From assembly GCF_014349235.1 (NCBI RefSeq), contig NZ_JACSOH010000012.1, forward strand, positions 1-64,000: a stretch of 64,000 bases of DNA, read 5' to 3'. Below, piece by piece: positions 1 to 7,915 of the stretch. The notes under the pieces are model-generated. The model saw nothing but the letters and a program-made list of their open reading frames with translations. It did not search any database and was not told the origin of the DNA. A program made the position numbers and the translations under genes. How positions within the stretch are numbered: the first letter of the stretch is position 1; every line of letters starts with the position of its first letter. The stretch comes from Cytophaga sp. FL35 (lineage in GTDB: Bacteria > Bacteroidota > Bacteroidia > Flavobacteriales > Flavobacteriaceae).

Positions 1-29
1 AATGAGAAGTAAAACTAACTTCTCCCAGT

Positions 30-70
30 GATATTTGTTTCGTAATAATAAACCAAAGTTTACAAATACG
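30..70 (+). promoter_or_regulatory. 5' leader shared with the second susC gene
   Basis: GATATTTG at 30-37 and AGTTTACAAATACG at 57-70 precede the ATG at 76. The same two blocks precede the second susC (7871-7878 and 7898-7911) at nearly the same distance from its ATG (46 versus 45 bases). The first block resembles a -7 box with a shortened spacer. The second is probably untranslated leader around the ribosome-binding region. Anything further upstream lies outside the window. Confidence 0.4.
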
Positions 71-75
71 AAAAA

Positions 76-3000
76 ATGAAAAAACCAATTTTAACCTTAG
101 TCTTAATTGTTTTTACAATTCTGACGGCTTACTCCCAGTCTTCTATCAGGGGGCAAGTTTTAGATGAGAACAATGCGCCACTACCCGGAGCATCTGTAGT
201 AATCAAAGGCAGTTCCACTGGTGTTGCCACCGATTTTGACGGCTATTTCAAGATGGATTTACCCAATGGTAATGCAGTCTTGAACGTATCATATATAGGC
301 TATATATCCAAAGAAATTGATATCAATGGGCAATCAAATATCACTATCGCTTTAAAACCGGACTCCCAAGCCCTGGAAGAAGTGGTAGTCACGGCCCTTG
401 GAATTAAAAAAGAAAAGAGAAGAATTGGTTATGCCGTACAAGAAGTAGATGGAGAATCTGTTCAAAAGGCAATAGCTCCAAATGTGGTAGAATCCCTGAC
501 GGGAAAAGTTGCCGGATTGACCATAACCAATAATAATGACTTCTTTACGGATCCTGGAATATTCTTAAGAGGCAGTAAACCATTAATAGTCATTGACGGT
601 GTACCAAGCCCAAGTACGGACATGTGGAACATAAGCTCAGATGATATACAAAGCATTTCTGTGCTTAAGGCCGCCTCAGCTTCCGCCTTATATGGGTCTT
701 TAGGTCTTAATGGCGCTGTACAAATTACACTGAAATCTGGGGCCCAAGCCCCAAAAGGCACCTCCGTTTCAGTAAACTCCTCCACAACTTTTCAAACAGA
801 CTTCATAAGATATCCCATTCCACAAAATCAATACGGACCTGGTAATGCCGGAATCTATGAATTCGGTACGGGGGCTGCCGGAGGAGGTGGGACAAACGAT
901 TTTGATTACTCCATTTGGGGACCAAAATTTGATGGAAGATTGATAAAACAATTTGATTCTCCCATAGACCCAGAAACCGGTGAGCGCATTCCTACTCCAT
1001 GGGTATCCAGGGCAACTGACAACTTGGGTAGTTTTATGGAGACTGGTATAGTTAGCAATAATAATATTACTGTTCAAACTAATGGGGAAAGAGGAAATTT
1101 TACCATATCCAACACTTACAAATATTCAAAAGCCCCAGTACCTGGCGCTAAATTAGATGTAAATACGACACGTCTAAGAGGGCTGTTAAATATTACTGAT
1201 AGACTTTCATTGGATGGTTCCCTACAATACAACTATCAATACGCTAGTAACCTTCCTCGTTCGACCTACGGACCAGAGTCTCCCATTTACCTTTTGAACA
1301 TTTGGGGGGGAACACATTTCAATATTGAAAACTTCAAAGATTACTGGGTTGAAGGGCAAGAAAACGTAAAACAGAAATGGGTAGAAAACTGGAGATACAA
1401 TAACCTTTACGCTCTAGCACATGCTTGGAAACGTCCTTACACCAAAAATGATGTATTAGGTTTCTTGAAACTCAACTACAATTTTAATGAAAATTTAAGT
1501 GCTTTTATAAGAACTAGCGCTAATTCTTGGTCCAGAACAAGAGATGAAGAAATTGCTGTAGACTTATATGATTATGACATACCAGATCGAGGTGGCAGAT
1601 ACCGGCACACAGAGGACAACCTTTTTGAATCGAATACCGATTTCTTACTTACCTATAGTAACAGATTTTTCAATAATGACTTTTCAGTAGATGCCACTTT
1701 AGGAGGCAACCAACGCTATTTTAGATATAACAATTTCTTTGCCAGTACTACACAACTAATTGTACCCAACGTATTTAAGTTAAGCAACTCCGTTGATCGT
1801 GTTACACCTACGAGTTATAAAGAGAAAAAAGGGGTTTATAGTGCTTATGCCACAATGGACCTTGCATATAAAAATCAGTTTTACTTTGGCGTGACCGGTA
1901 GAATGGACAACACCTCAACACTACCAAAGAATAACAATTCATTCTTTTATCCCTCAGTATATTTCAGCACAGTATTGACTGATGTCTTTAAACTACCAAG
2001 TTTTATTAATTTTCTAAAACTTAGAACAGCTTATGCCAAGGTAGGTGGTGACCTTGGTAATGATTTGGCTGGCGGAAGTAACGGTATTTATTCGGCCATT
2101 AACACCTACCAAACCGGAAGTAGGACAAGAAACCTGCCAATAGCCAGTTATCCTGATGTTCTTGACAATCCTAATCTCTCCCCTTCGTACAATACCTCCT
2201 ACGAGTACGGGATTGAGGGGAAATTCTTCAATAATAGGATAGGTTTTGATTTCTCTTATTTTGAAAATAATTACGGCCCAGAAATATTTGTTCAACAGTT
2301 TTCCGAAACGTCCGGGTACAACGGTATTCGATTAAACGGTAGAACCACCCAGAGAAAAGGGGTTGACTTTACAATTAACCTTACACCAGTAAGAAACGAT
2401 AATTTCAATTGGAATTCTACCATCAATTTTAGTGCTTATAGGGACTATCTTACTTCCTTACCTGCACTACCGGATGGAACACCTCAACTTCAAGATGGAC
2501 GTGTTCATGTGGGGGGGCGTTTAAATGACTATTTCTATAGCGAATGGGAAAGATCACCAGAGGGCGAATTGGTCATTCAGGAAAACGGAGTGCCTAAAGT
2601 AACCGATGTATACCTTAACCAAGGAAACACGCAACCAGATTTCACCTCTAGTGTACTTAATAACCTTGCTTATAAAAATTTATCCCTGTCATTTTTGGTC
2701 GATGGCCGCTTTGGCGGGGTAACCTACGATCGTTATGAAAGGGATTTATGGAGGTCAGGTTCACACCCAGATGCCATTCATCCAGAGAGGGAACTTTCAA
2801 ACATAGCATATGCAGAAGGTACAGACGCACGCACCATGCTTATTGAAGGTGTAAAAATTGTAAGTGGTGAGCTTTCCTATGACCCTGAAGGAAATATAGT
2901 CTCGGATACAAGGGTTTTTGAACCTAATGATATCAAAGCAGAATATCAAACCTGGGCTTCTAGATATAAAGCTGCCTGGCAGAATAACAAAATTGAAAAA

Positions 3001-3234
3001 ACCTTTATAAAACTTAGGGAGGTAACCATAACCTATAATCTTCCTAAAAGCTGGTTGGAAAATAGCTTTGTTAAAAATGCCTCCGTTTCATTAGTAGGTA
3101 GAAACTTGGCCTACTGGACCAAGGACAAGGACACTTATGCAGACTTGGACACCTACACCCTTACAACGGGCGATACCAATTTACAGTCTCCCGCTCAAAG
3201 AACCTATGGTTTCAATTTTAATCTTCAATTCTAA
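76..3234 (+). CDS. SusC/RagA-type TonB-dependent outer-membrane transporter (first pair)
   Basis: The 1052-residue product is predicted to be an outer-membrane beta-barrel that imports a ligand captured by its SusD partner, powered by TonB. It has a signal peptide ending near AYSQ, a carboxypeptidase-regulatory-like domain (about residues 23-100, with LPGASVVIKG and the TDFDG motif), then the TonB plug (EEVVVTALGIKK, IVIDGVPS, ASALYGS) and a long barrel ending in an aromatic FNFNLQF C-terminus. The length is normal for SusC. The gene starts a run with susD, two Tat phosphoesterases and an NPP-like phosphatase, so its ligand is probably a phosphoester. The N-terminal domain is nearly identical to that of the gene at 7916, indicating duplication. 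The ligand cannot be read from sequence. Confidence 0.93.
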   Translation: MKKPILTLVLIVFTILTAYSQSSIRGQVLDENNAPLPGASVVIKGSSTGVATDFDGYFKMDLPNGNAVLNVSYIGYISKEIDINGQSNITIALKPDSQALEEVVVTALGIKKEKRRIGYAVQEVDGESVQKAIAPNVVESLTGKVAGLTITNNNDFFTDPGIFLRGSKPLIVIDGVPSPSTDMWNISSDDIQSISVLKAASASALYGSLGLNGAVQITLKSGAQAPKGTSVSVNSSTTFQTDFIRYPIPQNQYGPGNAGIYEFGTGAAGGGGTNDFDYSIWGPKFDGRLIKQFDSPIDPETGERIPTPWVSRATDNLGSFMETGIVSNNNITVQTNGERGNFTISNTYKYSKAPVPGAKLDVNTTRLRGLLNITDRLSLDGSLQYNYQYASNLPRSTYGPESPIYLLNIWGGTHFNIENFKDYWVEGQENVKQKWVENWRYNNLYALAHAWKRPYTKNDVLGFLKLNYNFNENLSAFIRTSANSWSRTRDEEIAVDLYDYDIPDRGGRYRHTEDNLFESNTDFLLTYSNRFFNNDFSVDATLGGNQRYFRYNNFFASTTQLIVPNVFKLSNSVDRVTPTSYKEKKGVYSAYATMDLAYKNQFYFGVTGRMDNTSTLPKNNNSFFYPSVYFSTVLTDVFKLPSFINFLKLRTAYAKVGGDLGNDLAGGSNGIYSAINTYQTGSRTRNLPIASYPDVLDNPNLSPSYNTSYEYGIEGKFFNNRIGFDFSYFENNYGPEIFVQQFSETSGYNGIRLNGRTTQRKGVDFTINLTPVRNDNFNWNSTINFSAYRDYLTSLPALPDGTPQLQDGRVHVGGRLNDYFYSEWERSPEGELVIQENGVPKVTDVYLNQGNTQPDFTSSVLNNLAYKNLSLSFLVDGRFGGVTYDRYERDLWRSGSHPDAIHPERELSNIAYAEGTDARTMLIEGVKIVSGELSYDPEGNIVSDTRVFEPNDIKAEYQTWASRYKAAWQNNKIEKTFIKLREVTITYNLPKSWLENSFVKNASVSLVGRNLAYWTKDKDTYADLDTYTLTTGDTNLQSPAQRTYGFNFNLQF

Positions 3235-3244
3235 CAGCATCCCA

Positions 3245-4744
3245 ATGAAAGCAACAATATCAAAAATTATAGGAGTTTGTCTTCTAATCGCAACAGTAAG
3301 TAGCTGTTTAAAATATGATGAGCTAAGGGAAAACCCAAATGACCCAACTGTTGTTCCTCCTAGTCTACTCTTTACAAACGTTACGCCATTGCCTGCATCT
3401 GCATTTTCCGGCAATTATAGAGATTCACAATACCATAACGCCATTGCGGCCGATCTTGGAGTTTCGCCTCCTGTAAATTACAGGTATGGTAGTGCCTCCT
3501 TTAGTTACGGTCAATTAAGAAATATTGACAAAATGATTGAAGAATCTCAAGTTACAGGTTCCCAAGAATATGCCATACTGGCCAAGTTTCTAAAAGCGTA
3601 CTACTACGTTGAAATGACAAGAAGAATGGGAGACATCCCTCTTTCCCAAGCTATGTTAGGAGCAGAGAACCCAACACCTTCCTATGACTCCCAGAAACAA
3701 GTATACATCCAATGTCTTAATTGGTTGGACGAAGCCAATAGTGAACTAGGTGGCTTTATAGCAGGAAATCCGGCAACGATAATAGCAGGAGATCTTTATT
3801 ACAATGGAAATCTAAAACAATGGCAAAAGGCCATTAATGCATTTACGGTTCGCGTATTGGTAACCCTAAGCAAAAAAGCTAATGACCCGGACCTTAACAT
3901 ACAAGAAAGGCTGGCCTCCATAGTAAGTAATCCGGATAGATATCCCTTATTCACAGGTCTGGAGGACAATATGCAAATTACGCATAGGGATGAGGATGGT
4001 TTTAGGGGCAGCTACAACCCTAATTCACAAATAACGGTTGAATCTGTTGTATATGCTGATGTCTACATAGAACTACTAAAAGAATTTGAGGATCCTAGAT
4101 TATTCAAAGTGGCGGAGCCTACGCAAAAAGCCATGGAGGCGAATCCTGATAATGATGTAGCGGTAAGAATGAGTTTTGACTCCTATGCCGGGTCTGATAT
4201 TTCTGAGAATCTTGAAGTCAACGGTGCTAAAAAAAGTGCTGGTGAATTTTCAAAACCAAACGAAGATCGCTATTTGAACTTTACAGGTCAACCATCAATC
4301 CTATTGGGCTATGCGGAACAGGAGCTTCTTTTGGCAGAAGCTGCCAACCGAGGATGGATTACCTCAAATGCACAAATGCACTATGAAAATGGTATTAAAG
4401 CCTCGATGCAATTCTATAACGTAACAGATGCTGACATTGAAATCTATTTACAGAGCAACTCACCTTACTTAGAGGGGCAAGAAGGTTTAGAAAGAATTCA
4501 TCAACAATTATACTTGGCCTTTGCAGAAAATTCAAATTGGGAAGCATGGTTTTTACAAAGAAGGACCGGAGTGCCGGAATTTAAGTTTTCAGGTGTAAAT
4601 GATGTTGAACGATTCCCTGTAAGGTGGGCCTACCCCACTTCGGAAGATACAGATAACAATGAGAATTATAGAGCCGCATTACAGAGTCAATTTGGAGAGG
4701 AAGTAGATGATAGAGATCAAATTATGTGGCTAATACAAGAGTAA
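3245..4744 (+). CDS. SusD-like lipoprotein (first pair)
   Basis: This 499-residue surface lipoprotein should form the lid and ligand-binding partner of the SusC encoded 10 bases upstream. I chose the ATG at 3245 because the next residues form a lipoprotein signal (MKATISKIIGVCLLIATVSS, then Cys). The longer open frame starts inside susC and encodes no signal. NPNDPTVVPPSLLFTN near the mature N-terminus and the C-terminal WEAWFLQRRTGVPEF stretch are typical of the SusD-like_2 group. The partner context (phosphoesterases, no glycoside hydrolases) suggests a phosphorylated ligand; that is inference. Confidence 0.9.
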   Translation: MKATISKIIGVCLLIATVSSCLKYDELRENPNDPTVVPPSLLFTNVTPLPASAFSGNYRDSQYHNAIAADLGVSPPVNYRYGSASFSYGQLRNIDKMIEESQVTGSQEYAILAKFLKAYYYVEMTRRMGDIPLSQAMLGAENPTPSYDSQKQVYIQCLNWLDEANSELGGFIAGNPATIIAGDLYYNGNLKQWQKAINAFTVRVLVTLSKKANDPDLNIQERLASIVSNPDRYPLFTGLEDNMQITHRDEDGFRGSYNPNSQITVESVVYADVYIELLKEFEDPRLFKVAEPTQKAMEANPDNDVAVRMSFDSYAGSDISENLEVNGAKKSAGEFSKPNEDRYLNFTGQPSILLGYAEQELLLAEAANRGWITSNAQMHYENGIKASMQFYNVTDADIEIYLQSNSPYLEGQEGLERIHQQLYLAFAENSNWEAWFLQRRTGVPEFKFSGVNDVERFPVRWAYPTSEDTDNNENYRAALQSQFGEEVDDRDQIMWLIQE

Positions 4745-4750
4745 AAATGT

Positions 4751-4800
4751 GTTGAGTTAGTTAGTGCCCGGACTTCCATGAATTTCATGGTAACCGGGCC
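4751..4800 (+). terminator. Hairpin between susD and the phosphoesterase genes
   Basis: GAGTTAGTTAG at 4754-4764 is followed by a two-part hairpin: outer stem GCCCGG (4766-4771) with CCGGGC (4794-4799), inner stem CCATG (4776-4780) with CATGG (4786-4790). There is no strong T-run, so it may act as an mRNA stabiliser or partial terminator setting the ratio of susCD to downstream message. The GAGTTAGTT block also precedes the hairpins at 19719 and 23505. Confidence 0.55.
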
Positions 4801-4838
4801 ATCAGCCTTTATAGTAAAAAAAACCTTAACTCAGAAAT

Positions 4839-5732
4839 ATGAACAGAAGAAACGCTATTAAAAATTTTGGCCTAGGAGCAGGAGCTACTATGGTATCTCC
4901 AACCAACTTTGCAGTAAAATCCACACGCAGTAAAAAAAGCATCCTAAAAATTGCACATATCACGGACATTCATATAAGACCGGAAGAGAATGCCCCGGAA
5001 AGGTTTTTAAAGTGCATAAAAGAGGTCAAAAATCATAATATAGATTTCTTCTTAAATGGAGGAGATACCATTTACGCAGCAGATTACGATAACATTTCAA
5101 GAGAAAGAGTCAACGAGCAATGGGGCATATGGAACGAGTTACGGTCTCGTTTTAAAGAATTTGAGGTTTTCAGCTGCTTGGGAAATCATGATATGTGGTG
5201 GGCAGCTCCCAACAAAAATGATTCTATGTATGGAAAAGGTTATGCAGTTGAACAATTGGGAATTAAAAACAGGTTTTACAGTTTTTCTAGAAAAGGGTGG
5301 CATTTTGTGGTATTGGATAGCAATAATGAAAATGCTGGTTCTTTGGACGAGGAACAAAGAAAATGGTTAGAAAAAGACCTTGACTCCTTAAATAAAGATA
5401 CTCCGGTGGTAGTATTATCGCACTATCCTATATTAGGCGTCTGTACAATCATTGATGGTGGGAACCATACGGATAGCAAGTACATAACCGATTTATTTTA
5501 TAAGCATAGTGACAAAAAATTTCATTGTTTAAGCGGGCATGTTCATCTCTTGGACTCAGCTGTTTATAACAATGCCCATTATTATTGCAATGGAGCGGTA
5601 AGTGGATTTTGGTGGGAAAAGGGAGATGCAAACTCTGCCCAAAAATATTGGTATAGGGAAACACCTCCTGGGTATGCCATTCTTGAACTTATGGAGGATG
5701 GAACTTTAATTAACACCTATCATACCTACTAA
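4839..5732 (+). CDS. Tat-exported calcineurin-like metallophosphoesterase
   Basis: This 297-residue enzyme is expected to hydrolyse phosphomonoesters or diesters with a two-metal site, after folded export to the periplasm. A Tat-like signal opens the protein (twin Arg at residues 3-4, then GLGAGATMVSP). All calcineurin-fold blocks are present: D43-x-H45, GGD (D76), GNHD (116-118), SH (195) and GHVH (233-236). The next gene begins two bases after its stop and encodes a paralogous Tat phosphoesterase. The first susCD pair lies upstream, after a hairpin. The exact substrate is unknown; the group includes acid phosphatases and glycerophosphodiesterases. Confidence 0.88.
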   Translation: MNRRNAIKNFGLGAGATMVSPTNFAVKSTRSKKSILKIAHITDIHIRPEENAPERFLKCIKEVKNHNIDFFLNGGDTIYAADYDNISRERVNEQWGIWNELRSRFKEFEVFSCLGNHDMWWAAPNKNDSMYGKGYAVEQLGIKNRFYSFSRKGWHFVVLDSNNENAGSLDEEQRKWLEKDLDSLNKDTPVVVLSHYPILGVCTIIDGGNHTDSKYITDLFYKHSDKKFHCLSGHVHLLDSAVYNNAHYYCNGAVSGFWWEKGDANSAQKYWYRETPPGYAILELMEDGTLINTYHTY

Positions 5733-5733
5733 T

Positions 5734-6729
5734 ATGAGTAAAAATAACCGTAGGAATTTTTTAAAAAAGGTTGGCCTTGGAAGCACTGCAACACTAGTTA
5801 CCCCAGAATCCTTTGTATTTAAAGCTAGTGAGCCATTAAAAAACGGTAACAAAGTTCAAATTGGATTTATAACCGATGTTCACCATGGTTTGTGCCCAGA
5901 TGCTCTGCTGCGTCTAGAAATATTTTTAAACGAGGCTTATTTAAGAGAGCTTGATTTTATTATTCAGGGAGGGGATTTTTGTCATCCGAATGAGCAAGGA
6001 AAAGAATGTATAGACTTGTGGAATTCCTTTAGTGGAGATAAGTACCACGTTCTCGGAAACCATGACATGGATAAAGCCACAAAAGCAGAAACGATGGCAT
6101 TCTATGGAATGGCAAATAGCTATTACTCATTTGACAAGGAAGATTTTCATTTCATTGTCATGGATGGAAACTACATAAAAAAAGATGGTTCCTACCATGA
6201 TTATGGTCATGCCAACTTTTATATAGAACAAGAAAACAGGAGTCTGGTCCACCCAGACCAAATCGATTGGTTACGAGAGGATCTAGATAAAACCGATAAA
6301 CCAACGATTATCATTTCGCATCAGGCATTTGATGAAATATGGGACGGTTGGTCATCCCCTAGCCGTTTTTCAGTAAGAAAGGTTATTGATGATGCCAACA
6401 ATAATGAATTTCAAAAGGTCATTGCATGTTTCTGCGGTCACCATCACTTAGATGCCCATAGTATCATAAATGATGTTCATTATTTTCAAATGAACAGTGC
6501 TTCCTACTATTGGGCAGGTAAAGGTTACGGATCCTCCGGTAACATGGCTATTTATGACGAGCCTATTTTTGCCTTTTTAACAATTGATCCTTCCGGAAAA
6601 ATAGAAATAGAGGGCCGATCAGGTCAATTTCGATCACCTACCCCTCTTGAACTTAATCACCCCGATGCGGCACGCCTTTCAGCATCCATCAATAATAAAT
6701 CAATACAATTCAACACCAATAAACTTTGA
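5734..6729 (+). CDS. Second Tat-exported calcineurin-like metallophosphoesterase
   Basis: The 331-residue protein starts with a classical twin-arginine motif (NRRNFLKKVGLG) and carries the complete metallophosphoesterase set: ITDVH (D48, H50), GGDF, GNHDMDK, ISHQ and GHHH. It is predicted to be a periplasmic phosphoesterase whose metals are loaded before Tat export. It lies one base after the preceding paralogue and four bases before the NPP-like gene, so the three are translated as one unit. Tail residues beyond the catalytic fold (about 285-331) are proline- and polar-rich with no recognised domain. Substrate unknown. Confidence 0.87.
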   Translation: MSKNNRRNFLKKVGLGSTATLVTPESFVFKASEPLKNGNKVQIGFITDVHHGLCPDALLRLEIFLNEAYLRELDFIIQGGDFCHPNEQGKECIDLWNSFSGDKYHVLGNHDMDKATKAETMAFYGMANSYYSFDKEDFHFIVMDGNYIKKDGSYHDYGHANFYIEQENRSLVHPDQIDWLREDLDKTDKPTIIISHQAFDEIWDGWSSPSRFSVRKVIDDANNNEFQKVIACFCGHHHLDAHSIINDVHYFQMNSASYYWAGKGYGSSGNMAIYDEPIFAFLTIDPSGKIEIEGRSGQFRSPTPLELNHPDAARLSASINNKSIQFNTNKL

Positions 6730-6733
6730 AACT

Positions 6734-7651
6734 ATGATGTCATCCTTCTTAAAAAAAGCAGCCTTTGGTATATTAACCGCTATTTTAATTACTTCTTGTA
6801 AAACCCAAAAAGTTGTAAATCAAGAGCCTCTTGCCAAACACGTAATACTAATAGGATCTGATGGTTTTGGGGCCTATGCGTTTGAAAAGGCGAAAGTACC
6901 CAATCTTAGAAAGATGATGGAAGAAGGAGCATTCTCCCTTAACGCACGATCAGTATTACCCTCTTCCAGCGCAGTAAATTGGGCTTCTATGATCATGGGC
7001 TCCGGCCCAGAACTACATGGTTTTACAGAATGGGGTAGTAAAACCCCGGAATTACCTTCTGCTGTATTAGGTGAAGAAAGTGGACTGTATCCATCAATCT
7101 TTAGTTTAATCGATAAACAACTACCCAATGCCAAAAAAGGAGTATCCTATACTTGGGGGGGAATAGGTTACCTTTTTGAAAAAAATATGGTCGATTTGGA
7201 TTATAATGGACCTGAAGATGAGGAAACAGTAGAAAGGGCTTTAGAATTTATAAATAATGAAAATCCTATTTTTACTTTTATTCATCTTTCACACCCAGAT
7301 AACGAAGGTCATGAAATTGGTCATGACACTCCACAGTACTATACCGCTGTTGAAAAAATTGACACTCTTATAGGTACTATTATTGAAAATCTGAAAAGCA
7401 AAAATATGCTTGAGGACACAATTATTATTTTTAGTTCCGATCATGGAGGGATAGACAAAGGTCATGGTGGCAAAACACTATTGGAAGTAGAAATTCCTTG
7501 GATTATATATGGCAAAAACATTCCTAAGAAAGGGAAGTTAAAATCCACAGTGGTTACCTATGATACAGGTGCAACTATCGCAAAAATTTTAGGTTTAAGT
7601 ATTCCAGAACACTGGAGAGGGAAAGTTATAACAGAGGCACTGGTCAATTAG
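6734..7651 (+). CDS. NPP-like phosphodiesterase/phosphatase, lipoprotein
   Basis: The 305-residue protein belongs to the alkaline-phosphatase superfamily, type I phosphodiesterase/nucleotide pyrophosphatase branch. The ATG at 6734 is preferred because it gives a lipoprotein signal (FGILTAILITSC); the longer frame overlaps the upstream gene and has none. Visible motifs are the first metal Asp (IGSDGFG), the nucleophile region LPSSSAVNWASMIMG, HPDNEGHEIGHD, SSDHGG and KGHGG. It is a clear paralogue of the protein encoded at 12662, which adds two C-terminal domains. It ends the first operon. Activity on nucleotides, phosphodiesters or phospholipid head groups is possible. Confidence 0.85.
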   Translation: MMSSFLKKAAFGILTAILITSCKTQKVVNQEPLAKHVILIGSDGFGAYAFEKAKVPNLRKMMEEGAFSLNARSVLPSSSAVNWASMIMGSGPELHGFTEWGSKTPELPSAVLGEESGLYPSIFSLIDKQLPNAKKGVSYTWGGIGYLFEKNMVDLDYNGPEDEETVERALEFINNENPIFTFIHLSHPDNEGHEIGHDTPQYYTAVEKIDTLIGTIIENLKSKNMLEDTIIIFSSDHGGIDKGHGGKTLLEVEIPWIIYGKNIPKKGKLKSTVVTYDTGATIAKILGLSIPEHWRGKVITEALVN

Positions 7652-7780
7652 AACTCTTTGAATAACCCATTTCTAATTTCTAACATCCATCGCTATTGCC
7701 TTTAATTTATTTTTTATTCCTTAGTTTACAATAGTTACAGGTCACCTATTAGCAGCTCATTATAATTGAATATTAGTAAA

Positions 7781-7809
7781 TTACATTAAGATAACACTAA
7801 CCTTACATT
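7781..7809 (+). promoter_or_regulatory. Pho-box-like direct repeats upstream of the second susC
   Basis: Three 7-base units occur at an exact 11-base period: TTACATT (7781-7787), TAACACT (7792-7798) and TTACATT (7803-7809), separated by 4-base gaps. PhoB/PhoP-type response regulators bind this architecture (7-base direct repeats, 4-base spacers). A possible -7 box, TAACTTTT (7825-7832), lies 15 bases downstream. Units upstream of the third susC at 25479 match this pattern. Binding by a PhoB homologue is inference; no regulator gene lies in the window. Confidence 0.5.
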
Positions 7810-7846
7810 TAATATTAAAAACGTTAACTTTTATTAATATTAACGT
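7809..7846. promoter_or_regulatory. Nested palindromes upstream of the second susC
   Basis: Two perfect 10-base palindromes TTAATATTAA (7809-7818 and 7834-7843) sit 25 bases apart, and an inverted repeat ACGTTAA / TTAACGT (7821-7827 and 7840-7846) overlaps the second. This could be an operator. AT-rich sequence yields such palindromes by chance, so support is modest. Confidence 0.3.
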
Positions 7847-7870
7847 ATCTTAAATCAAACGAAGACATTT

Positions 7871-7911
7871 GATATTTGCGGCTATTGAACAACCAATAGT
7901 TTACAAATACG
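7871..7911 (+). promoter_or_regulatory. 5' leader shared with the first susC gene
   Basis: GATATTTG (7871-7878) and AGTTTACAAATACG (7898-7911) repeat the leader of the first susC at the same spacing to the start codon. The rest of the visible upstream sequence is not obviously conserved between the two genes. This points to retained promoter or translation signals after duplication. Confidence 0.4.
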
Positions 7912-7915
7912 CAAA

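Noticed and set aside
3137-3244. Upstream extension of the first susD into susC.
   Set aside because: It would remove the lipoprotein signal from the N-terminus and overlaps the end of susC by about 100 bases.
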